A stretch of 64,000 nt of DNA from Klebsiella electrica. GTDB lineage: Bacteria; Pseudomonadota; Gammaproteobacteria; Enterobacterales; Enterobacteriaceae. The position numbers and the translations under genes were made by a program. Below, piece by piece: positions 19,564-28,727 of the stretch (the first letter of the stretch is position 1; every line of letters starts with the position of its first letter). The stretch covers positions 3,038,001 to 3,102,000 of the forward strand of contig NZ_CP041247.1 in assembly GCF_006711645.1 (NCBI RefSeq), written 5' to 3'. The notes under the pieces were generated by a model. The model saw only the letters and a program-made list of their open reading frames with translations. It had not been told where the DNA came from and did not search any database.

Positions 19564-20560
19564 GAGTAAACAGTCCGGATTTGCCAGCGCCACCGAGGTG
19601 GCGCGCCTGGCGGGCGTGTCACGATCGGCAGTATCGCGTACCTTTACCCCCGGCAGCAGCGTTTCGTCGGAAACCCGGCGCAAGGTGCTCGCCGCCGCAG
19701 AGGTGCTGAACTACCACGTTAACCATCTGGCACGCGGCCTGTCGAAAGAGGCCAGCCGCCCGGTGTGTATCCTCGGCGGCAACCTGGCGTCGCCGTATCA
19801 GTCCAGCCTGCTGGAGCACCTGACCCGCCGCCTGAACAAAGCCGGACGCGCGGTGATGGTTATCAATACCGATGACGGCGAAGCAAGTGCGAAAGAGGCG
19901 CTGCAACAGACCTTAAACTACCGCTCCACCGCCACCATCGTGCTGTCGGGCAAACCACCCGGCTCGCTGATTGAGATCTGTCTGCAAAGCGGCCAGCAGG
20001 TGATTCTGATTAACCGTATGGGACAGTACGCCGGTGCGGACACTATCGACATCGACTACAGCACGACGATGAAAGAGGCTTTTGACCAGTTGATTGTCGC
20101 CGGATGCCAGCATCTTGCCGTGGTCTCCTCCAGCGCACGCTCGCCCAGCATGGTCATTCGTGAAACCCGCTTTATGCAGGCCGCAGCCGATGCGAAGACC
20201 GACGTATCGCTGATCCGCCCCGGCAGCACCAGCTACCAGACCGGCGTTCTCGCCGCGCGTAAACTGTTAAGCCAGCCGCTGCGCCCGGACGGCGTATTCT
20301 GCGTCACCGATTTGATCGCCTGTGGTTTTATCGACGCCGCGCGCCACGAATTTGGCCTGCGCATTCCGCAGGATCTTTGCGTGATCGGCTTCGATGATAT
20401 TGAGCAAGCCAGTTGGCTCGGCTATCAGCTCACCACCTTCTCGCAGCCGCTGGCGGAGATGGCGCAAGCGGCCTGTGAACTGCTGCTTTCCCCGGACACG
20501 CAACGACCGGAAAGCCGGGTTTTTGATGCGCGGCTGGTGAAGCGAGGGACGCTGCGCTGA
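19550..20560 (+). CDS. LacI-family transcriptional regulator
   Basis: A 336-residue regulator with N-terminal HTH (ATEVARLAGVSRSAVSRTF), hinge helix (LNYHVNHLARGLS) and a periplasmic-binding-protein-like effector domain with VIGFDDIEQASW near the C-terminus. It ends the importer-phosphatase operon and overlaps the phosphatase gene, so it is probably the local regulator. The 18-bp palindrome in front of the permease gene is its best candidate target. Confidence 0.88.
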   Translation: MMNDKSKQSGFASATEVARLAGVSRSAVSRTFTPGSSVSSETRRKVLAAAEVLNYHVNHLARGLSKEASRPVCILGGNLASPYQSSLLEHLTRRLNKAGRAVMVINTDDGEASAKEALQQTLNYRSTATIVLSGKPPGSLIEICLQSGQQVILINRMGQYAGADTIDIDYSTTMKEAFDQLIVAGCQHLAVVSSSARSPSMVIRETRFMQAAADAKTDVSLIRPGSTSYQTGVLAARKLLSQPLRPDGVFCVTDLIACGFIDAARHEFGLRIPQDLCVIGFDDIEQASWLGYQLTTFSQPLAEMAQAACELLLSPDTQRPESRVFDARLVKRGTLR

Positions 20561-20695
20561 AGCCGGATTCAGCGCGGGTACGCCCGGCGATAGAGACCAG
20601 CCGTCCTGTTCGCCTTCATGTGCCGGGCTCCCGCGGCAAAGGCCCAACGTAAAAGTAGAGTACGGAGTGATTCAGGAAGTACGATCTGGAAGACG

Positions 20696-21634
20696 TTAGC
20701 GAAGAAGACAAACCTTGTTGCGGCCATTAAGTTTTGCGTCATAGAGTGCCGAGTCAGCCCCTGACAAAAGACACTGCACGATCTCCGCTTCATTGCCATT
20801 GCCGGCGTTTTCGCCTGAAGTATTATAATTTGCGACTCCCACGCTTGCCGTGACGACCTTGTACGGGCTACTGGGGTTTGCAAGTCCCATCGCTGCGATT
20901 TGGCGCCGTATCGTTTCGGCAAGCAAATTCGCCTCCTCGATGGCGGTATGAGGCAGGACTATCACAAACTCCTCGCCACCAAACCGGGTTGCAACGTACG
21001 TAGGATTGTGAAGGCTTTTTTGAATCACCTCGGCGATACAGCGAAGGCAATCATCTCCGGCAAGATGTCCGTAGGTGTCATTGAAGCCTTTAAAATAGTC
21101 GATATCAATAATTAATACGGAAATGTTACCCGATACCTGAAATATATTTGTCATTTCATGCTTGAGTATCGCATCCAGAGCCCGACGGTTTCCGAGGCCG
21201 GTAAGCGCATCGGTTTCTGATAATCGTTGAATCTCCTGATTAACGATAGACATTTGCCCAATGAGCTGATGGAGCGTTTCTTCTTTTTGCATATGATGGG
21301 TAATATTGGTTAACGTCACCGAAATACACATAACCCGCGCGTCAGCCTCCTCCACGACAGGCCGGACCGATACCCAATAATTCCCATCCCACAACTCAAT
21401 TTCATGATCCTGGAGCTGTTTCCCTTCATCTAATATTGCAAAGTCACGACGAACATTACTGATGTGTTCAGGCGGGTTAAAGCCAATCATAGAGCGGCCG
21501 GGTATGCTTTCCAGCGGCGCGCGCATGAGATCCGCATACATCGAGTTCGCGGCAACAAAACATAAGGTTCGATCAATGACGCATGCAGCAATCGGAAGCG
21601 ACAAATAAATTTTTTTAAATTCAATATCGTTCAT
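20696..21634 (-). CDS. PAS-GGDEF diguanylate cyclase
   Basis: A 312-residue protein predicted to make cyclic di-GMP from two GTP. The N-terminal PAS domain (residues about 8-118: LPIAACVIDRTLCFVAANSM, IPGRSMIGFNPPEH) is followed by a short coiled coil and a GGDEF domain (DALTGLGNRRALD; RFGGEEF). GGEEF is an active-site variant compatible with activity. The inhibitory RxxD I-site that would lie five residues before GGEEF is absent (NPTY). No membrane segments. It is not co-oriented with the ABC operon and has no obvious partner. Confidence 0.9.
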   Translation of the reverse strand: MNDIEFKKIYLSLPIAACVIDRTLCFVAANSMYADLMRAPLESIPGRSMIGFNPPEHISNVRRDFAILDEGKQLQDHEIELWDGNYWVSVRPVVEEADARVMCISVTLTNITHHMQKEETLHQLIGQMSIVNQEIQRLSETDALTGLGNRRALDAILKHEMTNIFQVSGNISVLIIDIDYFKGFNDTYGHLAGDDCLRCIAEVIQKSLHNPTYVATRFGGEEFVIVLPHTAIEEANLLAETIRRQIAAMGLANPSSPYKVVTASVGVANYNTSGENAGNGNEAEIVQCLLSGADSALYDAKLNGRNKVCLLR

Positions 21635-21851
21635 TCCGCCCCCTTACGCCACGAAGTCACCATAATCAGTACAGGCAAGCTCTCTGTCCCCAAAATCTGA
21701 ACGGTCCAAGGACGGACTGACGCCTTAGGATTTATTGTAATACTCGTTTTCTCTCCAGAGGGGTTACTGTAAAAATTTTTGCAGGGGATGTCTATTAAAG
21801 ACAATATAAGCCTGGTTGATAGCGGGAAGTGTTAATCAACGATAAGCTGGC

Positions 21852-21890
21852 CTGAGGACTTATTACCTGTAAGGGGTAATAAATCCTCAG
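21852..21890. terminator. large hairpin downstream of the alcohol dehydrogenase gene
   Basis: A long imperfect stem (CTGAGGA.TTATTACC / GGTAATAA.TCCTCAG) lies just past the dehydrogenase stop codon; no strong T-run. Confidence 0.5.
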
Positions 21891-21912
21891 TGAATGCGAC
21901 AACAGCGCTTGT

Positions 21913-23079
21913 CTAGAGCGAGCCTTCACCTTCATAAGCTTGACGATAAAGCTCAATGATCTGCTCTTTCGTCGCTTTTCTTGGGTTAGTTAGCTGGCAA
22001 ACATCTTTTTTGGCATTTTCCGCCATAATGGCAAAATCTTCAGTTTTGACCCCCAGACTTTTCAGATCGGCGGGAATGCCAACCTGTTTGCTCAGACGAC
22101 GGATGGCGGCAATCGCTTTCACTGCCGCTTCATCGGTCGACAGTCCTGCGACTTTTTCCCCCATGGCTTCTGCAATATCGCGGAAGCGATTAAGATTCCC
22201 AATCAGGTTAAAAGATTCGACGTAAGGCAGGAGAATAGCGTTACATACGCCATGAGGAAGGTTATAGAATCCGCCCAACTGGTGCGCCATCGCGTGTACA
22301 TAGCCCAGCGAGGCATTATTAAACGCGATCCCGGCGAGGTACTGGGCATAGGCCATATTGTCCCTTGCCTTCATATACTCACCGTTCGCTACCGCTTTGG
22401 GCAGATATTGAGTAATCATCTTAATAGCTTGTAATGCGGCAGCATCTGTCAGCGGATTAGCCATTGTCGACACGTAGGCTTCGATAGCATGAGTCAGCGC
22501 ATCCATGCCGGTGGCGGCGGTAAGAGAAGGCGGCATTCCAACCATTAATACCGGGTCGTTAATAGAAATTTGCGGGGTTACACGCCAGTCCACGATCGCC
22601 ATTTTCACCTTGCGACTGGTATCCGTAATAATACAGAAACGGGTAATTTCGGAGGCTGTACCTGCGGTGGTATTGATAGCCATCAACGGAATCATATCGT
22701 TGTTGGATTTATCCACCCCTTCATAATCACTGATCTTTCCGCCATTTGCCGCGACCAGTCCGATGCCTTTCGCACAGTCATGAGAGGAACCGCCACCGAG
22801 TGAAACAATCCCGTTACAACCGTGTTCACGATAGCATTCGATGCCTGCCGCGACGTTTTTATCCGTGGGGTTTGGCTCTGCGCCACCAAATATATATACA
22901 TCGATCCCGGCTTCTTGATAGATTTTCGCCACACTATCCGCCATGCCGTTCTTTTCGAGAAACGCGTCGGTGACAATAAGGATTTTTTTTACATTTAACG
23001 TTTTTGCCAAAGTACCCGCTTCCTGCACACTGCCTTCACCAAATATATTTCGTGCAGGCAGAAAATAATATGTCGACAT
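21913..23079 (-). CDS. iron-containing alcohol dehydrogenase
   Basis: A group III NAD(P)-dependent alcohol dehydrogenase of 388 residues. The dinucleotide-binding motif is GGGSSHDCAKGIG. The metal ligands lie in GMDALTHAIEAY (Asp and His) and in GYVHAMAHQLGGFYNLPHG (His pair). It is close to the 1,3-propanediol dehydrogenase DhaT and to YiaY, but the natural alcohol cannot be told from sequence. The ATG follows AGAGGATGAGTC. It stands alone, with no co-oriented metabolic partner. Confidence 0.9.
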   Translation of the reverse strand: MSTYYFLPARNIFGEGSVQEAGTLAKTLNVKKILIVTDAFLEKNGMADSVAKIYQEAGIDVYIFGGAEPNPTDKNVAAGIECYREHGCNGIVSLGGGSSHDCAKGIGLVAANGGKISDYEGVDKSNNDMIPLMAINTTAGTASEITRFCIITDTSRKVKMAIVDWRVTPQISINDPVLMVGMPPSLTAATGMDALTHAIEAYVSTMANPLTDAAALQAIKMITQYLPKAVANGEYMKARDNMAYAQYLAGIAFNNASLGYVHAMAHQLGGFYNLPHGVCNAILLPYVESFNLIGNLNRFRDIAEAMGEKVAGLSTDEAAVKAIAAIRRLSKQVGIPADLKSLGVKTEDFAIMAENAKKDVCQLTNPRKATKEQIIELYRQAYEGEGSL

Positions 23080-23777
23080 GACTCATCCTCTATTAATCAA
23101 TGTGATTGTTATACTGTTCATTACCGTGTTTAAACGCCAGATGACCCTATCAGCGGCTTAGCATCCCAGGACAACGGGTGATGAGAATAAAAGCGCTGAC
23201 TGAACATGTGTAGTTAATGTTAAGGAAAAGCTGAATGGGAACAGTGAACAACCTCACAAATGCAGTGGTTTTTAACAAGAGAATTTAAATTTGTTTACAT
23301 AGTGGTGGCGAAATCCCCTTTCTCATCGTTAAGTTGCCCAGCCGCTGCTTCCCTGCAGGGCATCGCCAGCCGCGCCGAGATGAAGAACACTTTTTCATCA
23401 CCTTTCAGCGAAATCCATTCCCTGCCCGCTGAAGATATTGCGCCCAGCGGCACTAGCCGCAGCCAGATTGTGGTCTCTGTTAAGACAGAAATGCCATCTC
23501 AAAGTAAGCGAAACCTGTGGAGGGTTAACAAGGTCTGTCATATCCTGACTCCCCGGCGGCAATAGTGGCTCTCCCTCTAAAAATAACCGGAAGGATATTT
23601 TGTCGGCTGACGCATGATATTGGGATGCTGTTAGCGCGCTGTTTTCAGCAGATATCGCCAGCAGGATGCGAGTCGTAATGGAAATAACCCACCACAACAC
23701 CACTATTCTCTTGAAATAAACATTGGCCGGTGCGCTAAGGCCGGGCGGTCGCGGAAGTCCCGCCCGGAGGAAAGGGT
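23080..23777. other. region between alcohol dehydrogenase and yciO
   Basis: About 700 bases that hold the dehydrogenase promoter on the left, one doubtful minus-strand frame (23398-23703), and a CCGGGCGG / CCGCCCGG hairpin (23741-23767) beside the yciO stop codon that may terminate yciO or be a REP-like element. E. coli has yciQ downstream of yciO; I see no yciQ remnant here. Confidence 0.5.
23398..23703 (-). CDS. hypothetical protein, doubtful
   Basis: A 101-residue frame with a hydrophobic start (WWVISITTRILLAISAENSA) that could be a signal peptide, preceded by AAGAGAATA. I do not recognise the rest. A similarly long frame exists on the other strand, so coding status is uncertain. Confidence 0.25.
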   Translation of the reverse strand: MVLWWVISITTRILLAISAENSALTASQYHASADKISFRLFLEGEPLLPPGSQDMTDLVNPPQVSLTLRWHFCLNRDHNLAAASAAGRNIFSGQGMDFAER

Positions 23778-24398
23778 TTACTGGAACGGTTTCACATCGC
23801 CGACGCCTTCGCGCAGCACCACGGGCGCGTCTTCGGTCAGATCGATGACGGTGGTCGGCTGCTGACCCAGATAGCCGCCGTGGATAATCAGATCCACCAG
23901 CTTCTCCAGCCGGTCTTTGATCTCTTCGGGATCGGATTCGGTAAATTCGCTGCCCGGCAGCATCAACGAGGTCGACAGCATCGGTTCGCCGAGCGTCTCC
24001 AGCAGCGCCTGGGCTATCGGGTTCGACGGCACGCGCATGCCGATGGTCTTACGCTTCTCCTGCAGCAGGCGACGCGGTACCTCTTTGGTCCCTTTGAGGA
24101 TAAACGTGTAGTTGCCCGGAGTGTTGTTTTTAATCAGGCGAAACGCCACGTTATCGACAAACGCATAGGTGGACAGCTCCGACAGATCGCGGCACATCAG
24201 CGTGAAGTTGTGGCCATCAGGCAGCTGACGAATACGGCAAATACGCTCCATCGCGCCTTTATCTTCAATCTTACAGCCCAGCGCGTAACCGGAATCGGTG
24301 GGATAAACGATCACCCCGCCCTTACGCACAATCTCCACCGCCTGGTTAATCAACCGTACCTGCGGGTTGTCCGGATGGATATAAAAAAACTGGCTCAT
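23778..24398 (-). CDS. yciO: YciO, TsaC/YrdC-family protein
   Basis: A 206-residue member of the L-threonylcarbamoyladenylate synthase (YrdC/Sua5) family: YPTDSGYALGCKIEDKGA near the N-terminus, RICRIRQLPDGHNFTLMCRD, and the C-terminal block TVIDLTEDAPVVLREGVG. E. coli YciO is dispensable and distinct from TsaC, which makes the t6A precursor. It lies 15 nt after rnm in the same direction, probably one unit. Confidence 0.93.
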   Translation of the reverse strand: MSQFFYIHPDNPQVRLINQAVEIVRKGGVIVYPTDSGYALGCKIEDKGAMERICRIRQLPDGHNFTLMCRDLSELSTYAFVDNVAFRLIKNNTPGNYTFILKGTKEVPRRLLQEKRKTIGMRVPSNPIAQALLETLGEPMLSTSLMLPGSEFTESDPEEIKDRLEKLVDLIIHGGYLGQQPTTVIDLTEDAPVVLREGVGDVKPFQ

Positions 24399-24413
24399 AC
24401 TTCCCTCTCAATT

Positions 24414-25277
24414 TTATTCTGCGGCCGTTTCCCAGCTGTGCCAGATCCCTTCCACACCAGCGGGTAGCCAAAGTTTGCGGCCCAGTTCGATCCACGGACA
24501 AGGCTGGTGAAAATCAGAGCCTTGCGAACCCAGAAGACCAAACTGCGCGGCATACGCGGCAAGCTGCGTACGTTCATGGGGCGCCTGCTGACATTGCGCC
24601 AGTTCCATCGCATCGCCACCCTGCTCGCTGAAGTGGGCCAACAGCCGTTTCAGCCACTTGGCGGAGAGGTCGTAACGCCCGGGATGGGCGATAACCGCTT
24701 TGCCGCCAGAATGATGAATGACATCAATCGCTTGTTTTATTGTACACCACTGCGGCGGAACGTATCCGGTTTTCCCGCGGGCGAGGTATTTTTTAAAAAC
24801 GTCGGCGATATTGCTGGCATGCCCGGCATCCACCAGGAAGCGCGCGAAATGTCCGCGGGTGACCGCCCCGCCGTCGGCAAGCTTCATGGCGCCCTCCCAG
24901 GCGCCAGGAATCCGCGCTTTCTCCAGCCGCTCGGCGATCATCTGCGCGCGCAGCTGGCGACGCGCCTTCTGCTCTTCCAGAAGCGCGGTCAGCGCCGGGT
25001 GCGCAATATCAATATTCAGCCCGACAATATGAATCTCGTGGTTTTCCCACAATGTTGAAATTTCCACCCCGGTCACCAACGTAAGCGGTAAACCGGCGCG
25101 GGCGATTTCGGCACGCGCTGCGGGGATCGCCGCCACGGTATCGTGGTCGGTAATCGCCAGCGTCCCGACGCGCATCTGGTGAGCGCGATGAACCAGTTCT
25201 TGCGGAGTCAGCCGCCCGTCAGAGGCGGTGGTATGGCTGTGCAGATCGTAAATCACTGCGTATTGGGTGTCGCTCAA
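24414..25277 (-). CDS. rnm: 5'-3' exoribonuclease RNase AM (PHP domain)
   Basis: A PHP-family Mn2+ nuclease (formerly YciV/TrpH) that in E. coli trims 5' ends of rRNAs and degrades short RNAs, including pAp. The start is TTG (LSDTQYAVIYDLHSHT) with AGGAG upstream. Metal-binding motifs are DLHSHTTASDG, ITDHDT, VTGVEIS, AHPGRYD and SQGSDFHQP. At 287 residues it is slightly shorter than the 293 of E. coli. It is divergent from the trp operon. Confidence 0.94.
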   Translation of the reverse strand: MSDTQYAVIYDLHSHTTASDGRLTPQELVHRAHQMRVGTLAITDHDTVAAIPAARAEIARAGLPLTLVTGVEISTLWENHEIHIVGLNIDIAHPALTALLEEQKARRQLRAQMIAERLEKARIPGAWEGAMKLADGGAVTRGHFARFLVDAGHASNIADVFKKYLARGKTGYVPPQWCTIKQAIDVIHHSGGKAVIAHPGRYDLSAKWLKRLLAHFSEQGGDAMELAQCQQAPHERTQLAAYAAQFGLLGSQGSDFHQPCPWIELGRKLWLPAGVEGIWHSWETAAE

Positions 25278-25352
25278 AGAGACTCCTGCTGGACATGGGC
25301 TTAAATTAGCGCATTATCATAACGACTCACGGAGAAAATCTGCAAACAGGGG

Positions 25353-25387
25353 TTGACTTTATTCCCCTGGACTAGTTAACTAGTACG
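25353..25387 (+). promoter_or_regulatory. trp promoter and TrpR operator
   Basis: The -35 TTGACT and -10 TTAACT are 17 bp apart. The TrpR operator palindrome ACTAGTTAACTAGT (25371-25384) covers the -10 box, the arrangement of the E. coli trp promoter. Holo-TrpR would block RNA polymerase here. Confidence 0.95.
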
Positions 25388-25412
25388 CAAGTTCACATGA
25401 AGGGGTATCACG

Positions 25413-25460
25413 ATGACAACGCAATATATCACTCTGCACGGCTGGTGGCGCACCTCCTGA
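25413..25460 (+). CDS. trpL: trp operon leader peptide
   Basis: The leader peptide reads MTTQYITLHGWWRTS, 15 residues with the tandem Trp codons whose translation senses charged tRNA-Trp. It is preceded by AAGGGGTATCACG. It ends in the same GWWRTS as E. coli TrpL. Confidence 0.95.
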   Translation: MTTQYITLHGWWRTS

Positions 25461-25506
25461 TATCGGGCGGCGTGATCGCGTTTTGCACTCAGCATACAGA
25501 TACCCG

Positions 25507-25532
25507 GCCCGCCAATGAGCGGGCTTTTTATT
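25507..25532 (+). terminator. trp attenuator (3:4 terminator)
   Basis: A GCCCGC / GCGGGC stem with a 6-nt loop followed by TTTTT, 46 nt after the trpL stop. It ends transcription when tryptophan is plentiful. The competing 2:3 antiterminator would involve the GGGCGGCG-type segment just after trpL. Confidence 0.92.
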
Positions 25533-25566
25533 GGACAAATTATTATACCGAAAGGCGACAACAATA

Positions 25567-27129
25567 ATGCAAACATCAAAACCGGCACTTGAGCTTCTCA
25601 CCAGCGACGCCATTTACCGCGAGAATCCCACGGCGTTGTTCCACCAGCTTTGCGGCGCTCGCCCGGCCACGCTGCTGCTGGAGTCCGCGGATATCGACAG
25701 CAAAGATGATTTAAAGAGCCTGCTGCTGGTGGACAGCGCGCTGCGCATTACCGCACTAGGTGACACCGTCACTTTACAGGCGCTGTCCGCTAACGGCGCG
25801 GCGTTGCTGGATTTACTGGATAACACCCTGCCTTCAGGCATCGGCAATCAGCGTCAGCCCAACAGCCGGATCCTGACCTTCCCGCCCGTCAGCGCGCTGC
25901 TGGATGAAGATGCTCGCCTGTGCTCTTTATCGGTCTTCGACGCCTTCCGTCTGCTGCAGGAGCTGGTGACCGTCCCGTCGGACGAGCGCGAAGCGATGTT
26001 CTTCGGCGGCCTGTTTGCCTATGACCTGGTGGCCGGTTTTGAAAATCTGCCGGCGCTGGAAAGCGACACCGCCTGCCCGGACTACTGTTTCTATCTGGCC
26101 GAAACCCTGCTGGTTATCGACCATCAAACCAAAAATACCCGCATTCAGTCGAGCCTGTTCACCCCGCTGGAAAATGAAAAACAGCGCCTGGTTCAGCGAA
26201 TTGCCCAGCTTCGCCAGCAGATTAACGAGCCGCCTGCGCCGCTGCCGGTGACCAAAGTTGAATCGATGACCTGCGACTGCGATCAAAGCGATGAAGAGTA
26301 CGGTGCGGTGGTACGCAAAATGCAGCGCGCCATTCGCGCCGGTGAAATCTTCCAGGTGGTGCCGTCCCGTCGCTTCTCTCTGCCCTGCCCGTCGGCGCTG
26401 GCGGCCTACGACGTTCTGAAAAAGAGCAACCCCAGCCCGTACATGTTCTTTATGCAGGATAACGACTTCTCTCTGTTTGGCGCCTCGCCTGAAAGCTCGC
26501 TGAAATATGACGCCGTCAGCCGCCAGATTGAGATCTACCCGATTGCCGGCACCCGCCCGCGCGGCCGCCGTGCCGACGGATCGCTGGATCGCGATCTCGA
26601 CAGCCGTATCGAGCTGGAAATGCGCACCGACCATAAAGAGCTTTCCGAGCATCTGATGCTGGTTGACCTGGCGCGTAACGACCTCGCGCGAATCTGTACG
26701 CCGGGCAGCCGCTACGTCGCCGACCTGACCAAAGTAGACCGCTACTCCTTTGTGATGCACCTGGTATCCAGGGTGGTTGGCGAACTGCGTAGCGACCTCG
26801 ACGTGCTGCACGCCTATCGCGCCTGTATGAATATGGGCACCCTGAGCGGCGCGCCGAAAGTCCGCGCCATGCAGCTTATCGCCGCCGCCGAAGGCAAACG
26901 CCGCGGCAGTTACGGCGGCGCGGTGGGTTACTTTACCGCCCACGGCGACCTTGATACCTGCATCGTGATTCGTTCTGCCTACGTGCAGGACGGCATCGCC
27001 ACCGTCCAGGCTGGCGCCGGTATTGTTCTGGATTCAGTGCCTCAGTCCGAAGCGGATGAAACCCGCAATAAAGCTCGCGCGGTGCTGCGCGCAATCGCTC
27101 AGGCCCACCACGCTAAGGAGACTTTCTGA
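25567..27129 (+). CDS. trpE: anthranilate synthase component I
   Basis: With the TrpG domain of trpD it turns chorismate and glutamine-derived ammonia into anthranilate, the first step of tryptophan synthesis. 520 residues, the E. coli length. The feedback-inhibition motif [11 protein letters not shown] near residue 40 and the chorismate-binding signatures ([25 protein letters not shown]) are intact. The ATG follows AAAGGCGACAACAAT. The stop and the trpD start overlap by one base (TGATG), giving translational coupling. Confidence 0.98.
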   Translation: MQTSKPALELLTSDAIYRENPTALFHQLCGARPATLLLESADIDSKDDLKSLLLVDSALRITALGDTVTLQALSANGAALLDLLDNTLPSGIGNQRQPNSRILTFPPVSALLDEDARLCSLSVFDAFRLLQELVTVPSDEREAMFFGGLFAYDLVAGFENLPALESDTACPDYCFYLAETLLVIDHQTKNTRIQSSLFTPLENEKQRLVQRIAQLRQQINEPPAPLPVTKVESMTCDCDQSDEEYGAVVRKMQRAIRAGEIFQVVPSRRFSLPCPSALAAYDVLKKSNPSPYMFFMQDNDFSLFGASPESSLKYDAVSRQIEIYPIAGTRPRGRRADGSLDRDLDSRIELEMRTDHKELSEHLMLVDLARNDLARICTPGSRYVADLTKVDRYSFVMHLVSRVVGELRSDLDVLHAYRACMNMGTLSGAPKVRAMQLIAAAEGKRRGSYGGAVGYFTAHGDLDTCIVIRSAYVQDGIATVQAGAGIVLDSVPQSEADETRNKARAVLRAIAQAHHAKETF

Positions 27130-28724
27130 TGGCCGACATTCTGCTGCTCGATAATATCGACTCTTTTACCTACAACCTGGCAGACCAGCTGCGCGCGAAC
27201 GGCCATAACGTGGTGATTTACCGTAACTCGGTTCCGGCACAGACCTTAATTGAGCGTATTGGTACGATGGATAATCCGGTACTGATGCTCTCCCCGGGGC
27301 CGGGTACCCCCAGCGAAGCCGGCTGCATGCCGGAGCTGCTGACCCGGCTGCGCGGCAAGCTGCCGATCATCGGTATCTGCCTCGGCCATCAGGCCATTGT
27401 GGAAGCCTACGGCGGCTACGTGGGCCAGGCTGGCGAAATCCTCCACGGCAAAGCCTCCAGCATCGAACATGACGGTCAGGCAATGTTTGCCGGGCTGAGC
27501 AACCCGCTGCCGGTGGCGCGCTATCACTCGCTGGTCGGCAGCAATATTCCGGCCGGGCTGACCATTAACGCCAACTTTAACGGGATGGTCATGGCGGTGC
27601 GTCATGATGCCGACCGCGTCTGCGGCTTCCAGTTCCATCCGGAGTCGATTCTCACCACCCAGGGCGCACGTCTGCTGGAGCAGACCCTGGCATGGGCGCT
27701 ACAGAAACTCGAACAGACCAACGTGATTCAGCCGATCCTCGAAAAACTGTATCAGGCGGAAACCCTGAGCCAGCAGGAAAGTCACCAGTTGTTCTCTGCG
27801 GTGGTGCGCGGCGAGGTCAAACCCGAGCAGTTGGCTGCTGCGCTGGTGAGCATGAAGGTGCGCGGTGAACAACCGCAAGAGATTGCCGGCGCCGCCACCG
27901 CCCTGCTGGAAAACGCCGCGCCGTTCCCGCGTCCGGATTACCTGTTCGCCGATATCGTCGGTACCGGCGGCGACGGCAGCAACAGCATCAACATCTCCAC
28001 CGCCAGCGCCTTTGTGGCCGCGGCCTGCGGCCTGAAAGTCGCCAAACACGGCAACCGCAGCGTCTCAAGCAAGTCGGGCTCTTCCGATCTGCTGGCGGCG
28101 TTCGGTATCAACCTGGATATGCATGCCGATAAGTCCCGCGCCGCGCTGGATGAACTGGGCGTCTGCTTCCTGTTTGCGCCGAAGTATCACACCGGTTTCC
28201 GCCATGCGATGCCGGTTCGCCAGCAGCTGAAAACCCGCACGCTGTTCAACGTGCTCGGGCCGCTGATTAACCCGGCGCATCCGCCGCTGGCGCTGATTGG
28301 CGTCTACAGCCCGGAACTGGTGCTGCCGATTGCCGAGACCCTGCGCGTGCTGGGCTACCAGCGTGCCGCGGTGGTTCACAGCGGCGGGATGGATGAAGTG
28401 TCGCTGCATGCGCCGACGGTCGTCGCCGAGCTGAATAACGGGGAAATCAAAAGCTATCAGCTGACAGCCAATGACTTTGGTCTTACCCCTTACCATCAGG
28501 AGCAGCTGGCTGGCGGCACGCCGGAAGAAAACCGTGACATTCTGACGCGCTTGCTACAAGGTAAAGGTGAAGCCGCTCACGAAGCCGCCGTCGCCGCCAA
28601 CGTCGCCATGCTGATGCGCCTGTACGGCCACGAAGACCTGAAGGCCAACGCTCAGCAGGTGATCAATGTGCTGCGCAGCGGAGCGGCCTATGACAGAGTG
28701 ACCGCATTAGCGGCAAGAGGGTAA
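27129..28724 (+). CDS. trpD: bifunctional glutamine amidotransferase / anthranilate phosphoribosyltransferase
   Basis: A fused TrpG-TrpD protein of 531 residues, as in E. coli. Residues 1-195 are the class I amidotransferase with catalytic Cys in GICLGHQAI and His-x-Glu in FQFHPESI. Residues from about 200 are the phosphoribosyltransferase ([34 protein letters not shown]) adding PRPP to anthranilate. It is coupled to trpE by a one-base overlap and followed by trpC after 3 nt. Confidence 0.98.
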   Translation: MADILLLDNIDSFTYNLADQLRANGHNVVIYRNSVPAQTLIERIGTMDNPVLMLSPGPGTPSEAGCMPELLTRLRGKLPIIGICLGHQAIVEAYGGYVGQAGEILHGKASSIEHDGQAMFAGLSNPLPVARYHSLVGSNIPAGLTINANFNGMVMAVRHDADRVCGFQFHPESILTTQGARLLEQTLAWALQKLEQTNVIQPILEKLYQAETLSQQESHQLFSAVVRGEVKPEQLAAALVSMKVRGEQPQEIAGAATALLENAAPFPRPDYLFADIVGTGGDGSNSINISTASAFVAAACGLKVAKHGNRSVSSKSGSSDLLAAFGINLDMHADKSRAALDELGVCFLFAPKYHTGFRHAMPVRQQLKTRTLFNVLGPLINPAHPPLALIGVYSPELVLPIAETLRVLGYQRAAVVHSGGMDEVSLHAPTVVAELNNGEIKSYQLTANDFGLTPYHQEQLAGGTPEENRDILTRLLQGKGEAAHEAAVAANVAMLMRLYGHEDLKANAQQVINVLRSGAAYDRVTALAARG

Positions 28725-28727
28725 ATA

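Noticed and set aside
23260-23565. 101-codon plus-strand frame upstream of the alcohol dehydrogenase
   Set aside because: Overlaps an equally doubtful minus-strand frame, has no RBS and shows no domain; neither can be preferred with confidence.
23741-23767. REP/BIME element
   Set aside because: Only one hairpin is present, without the paired REP layout; an ordinary hairpin at the end of yciO explains it equally well.
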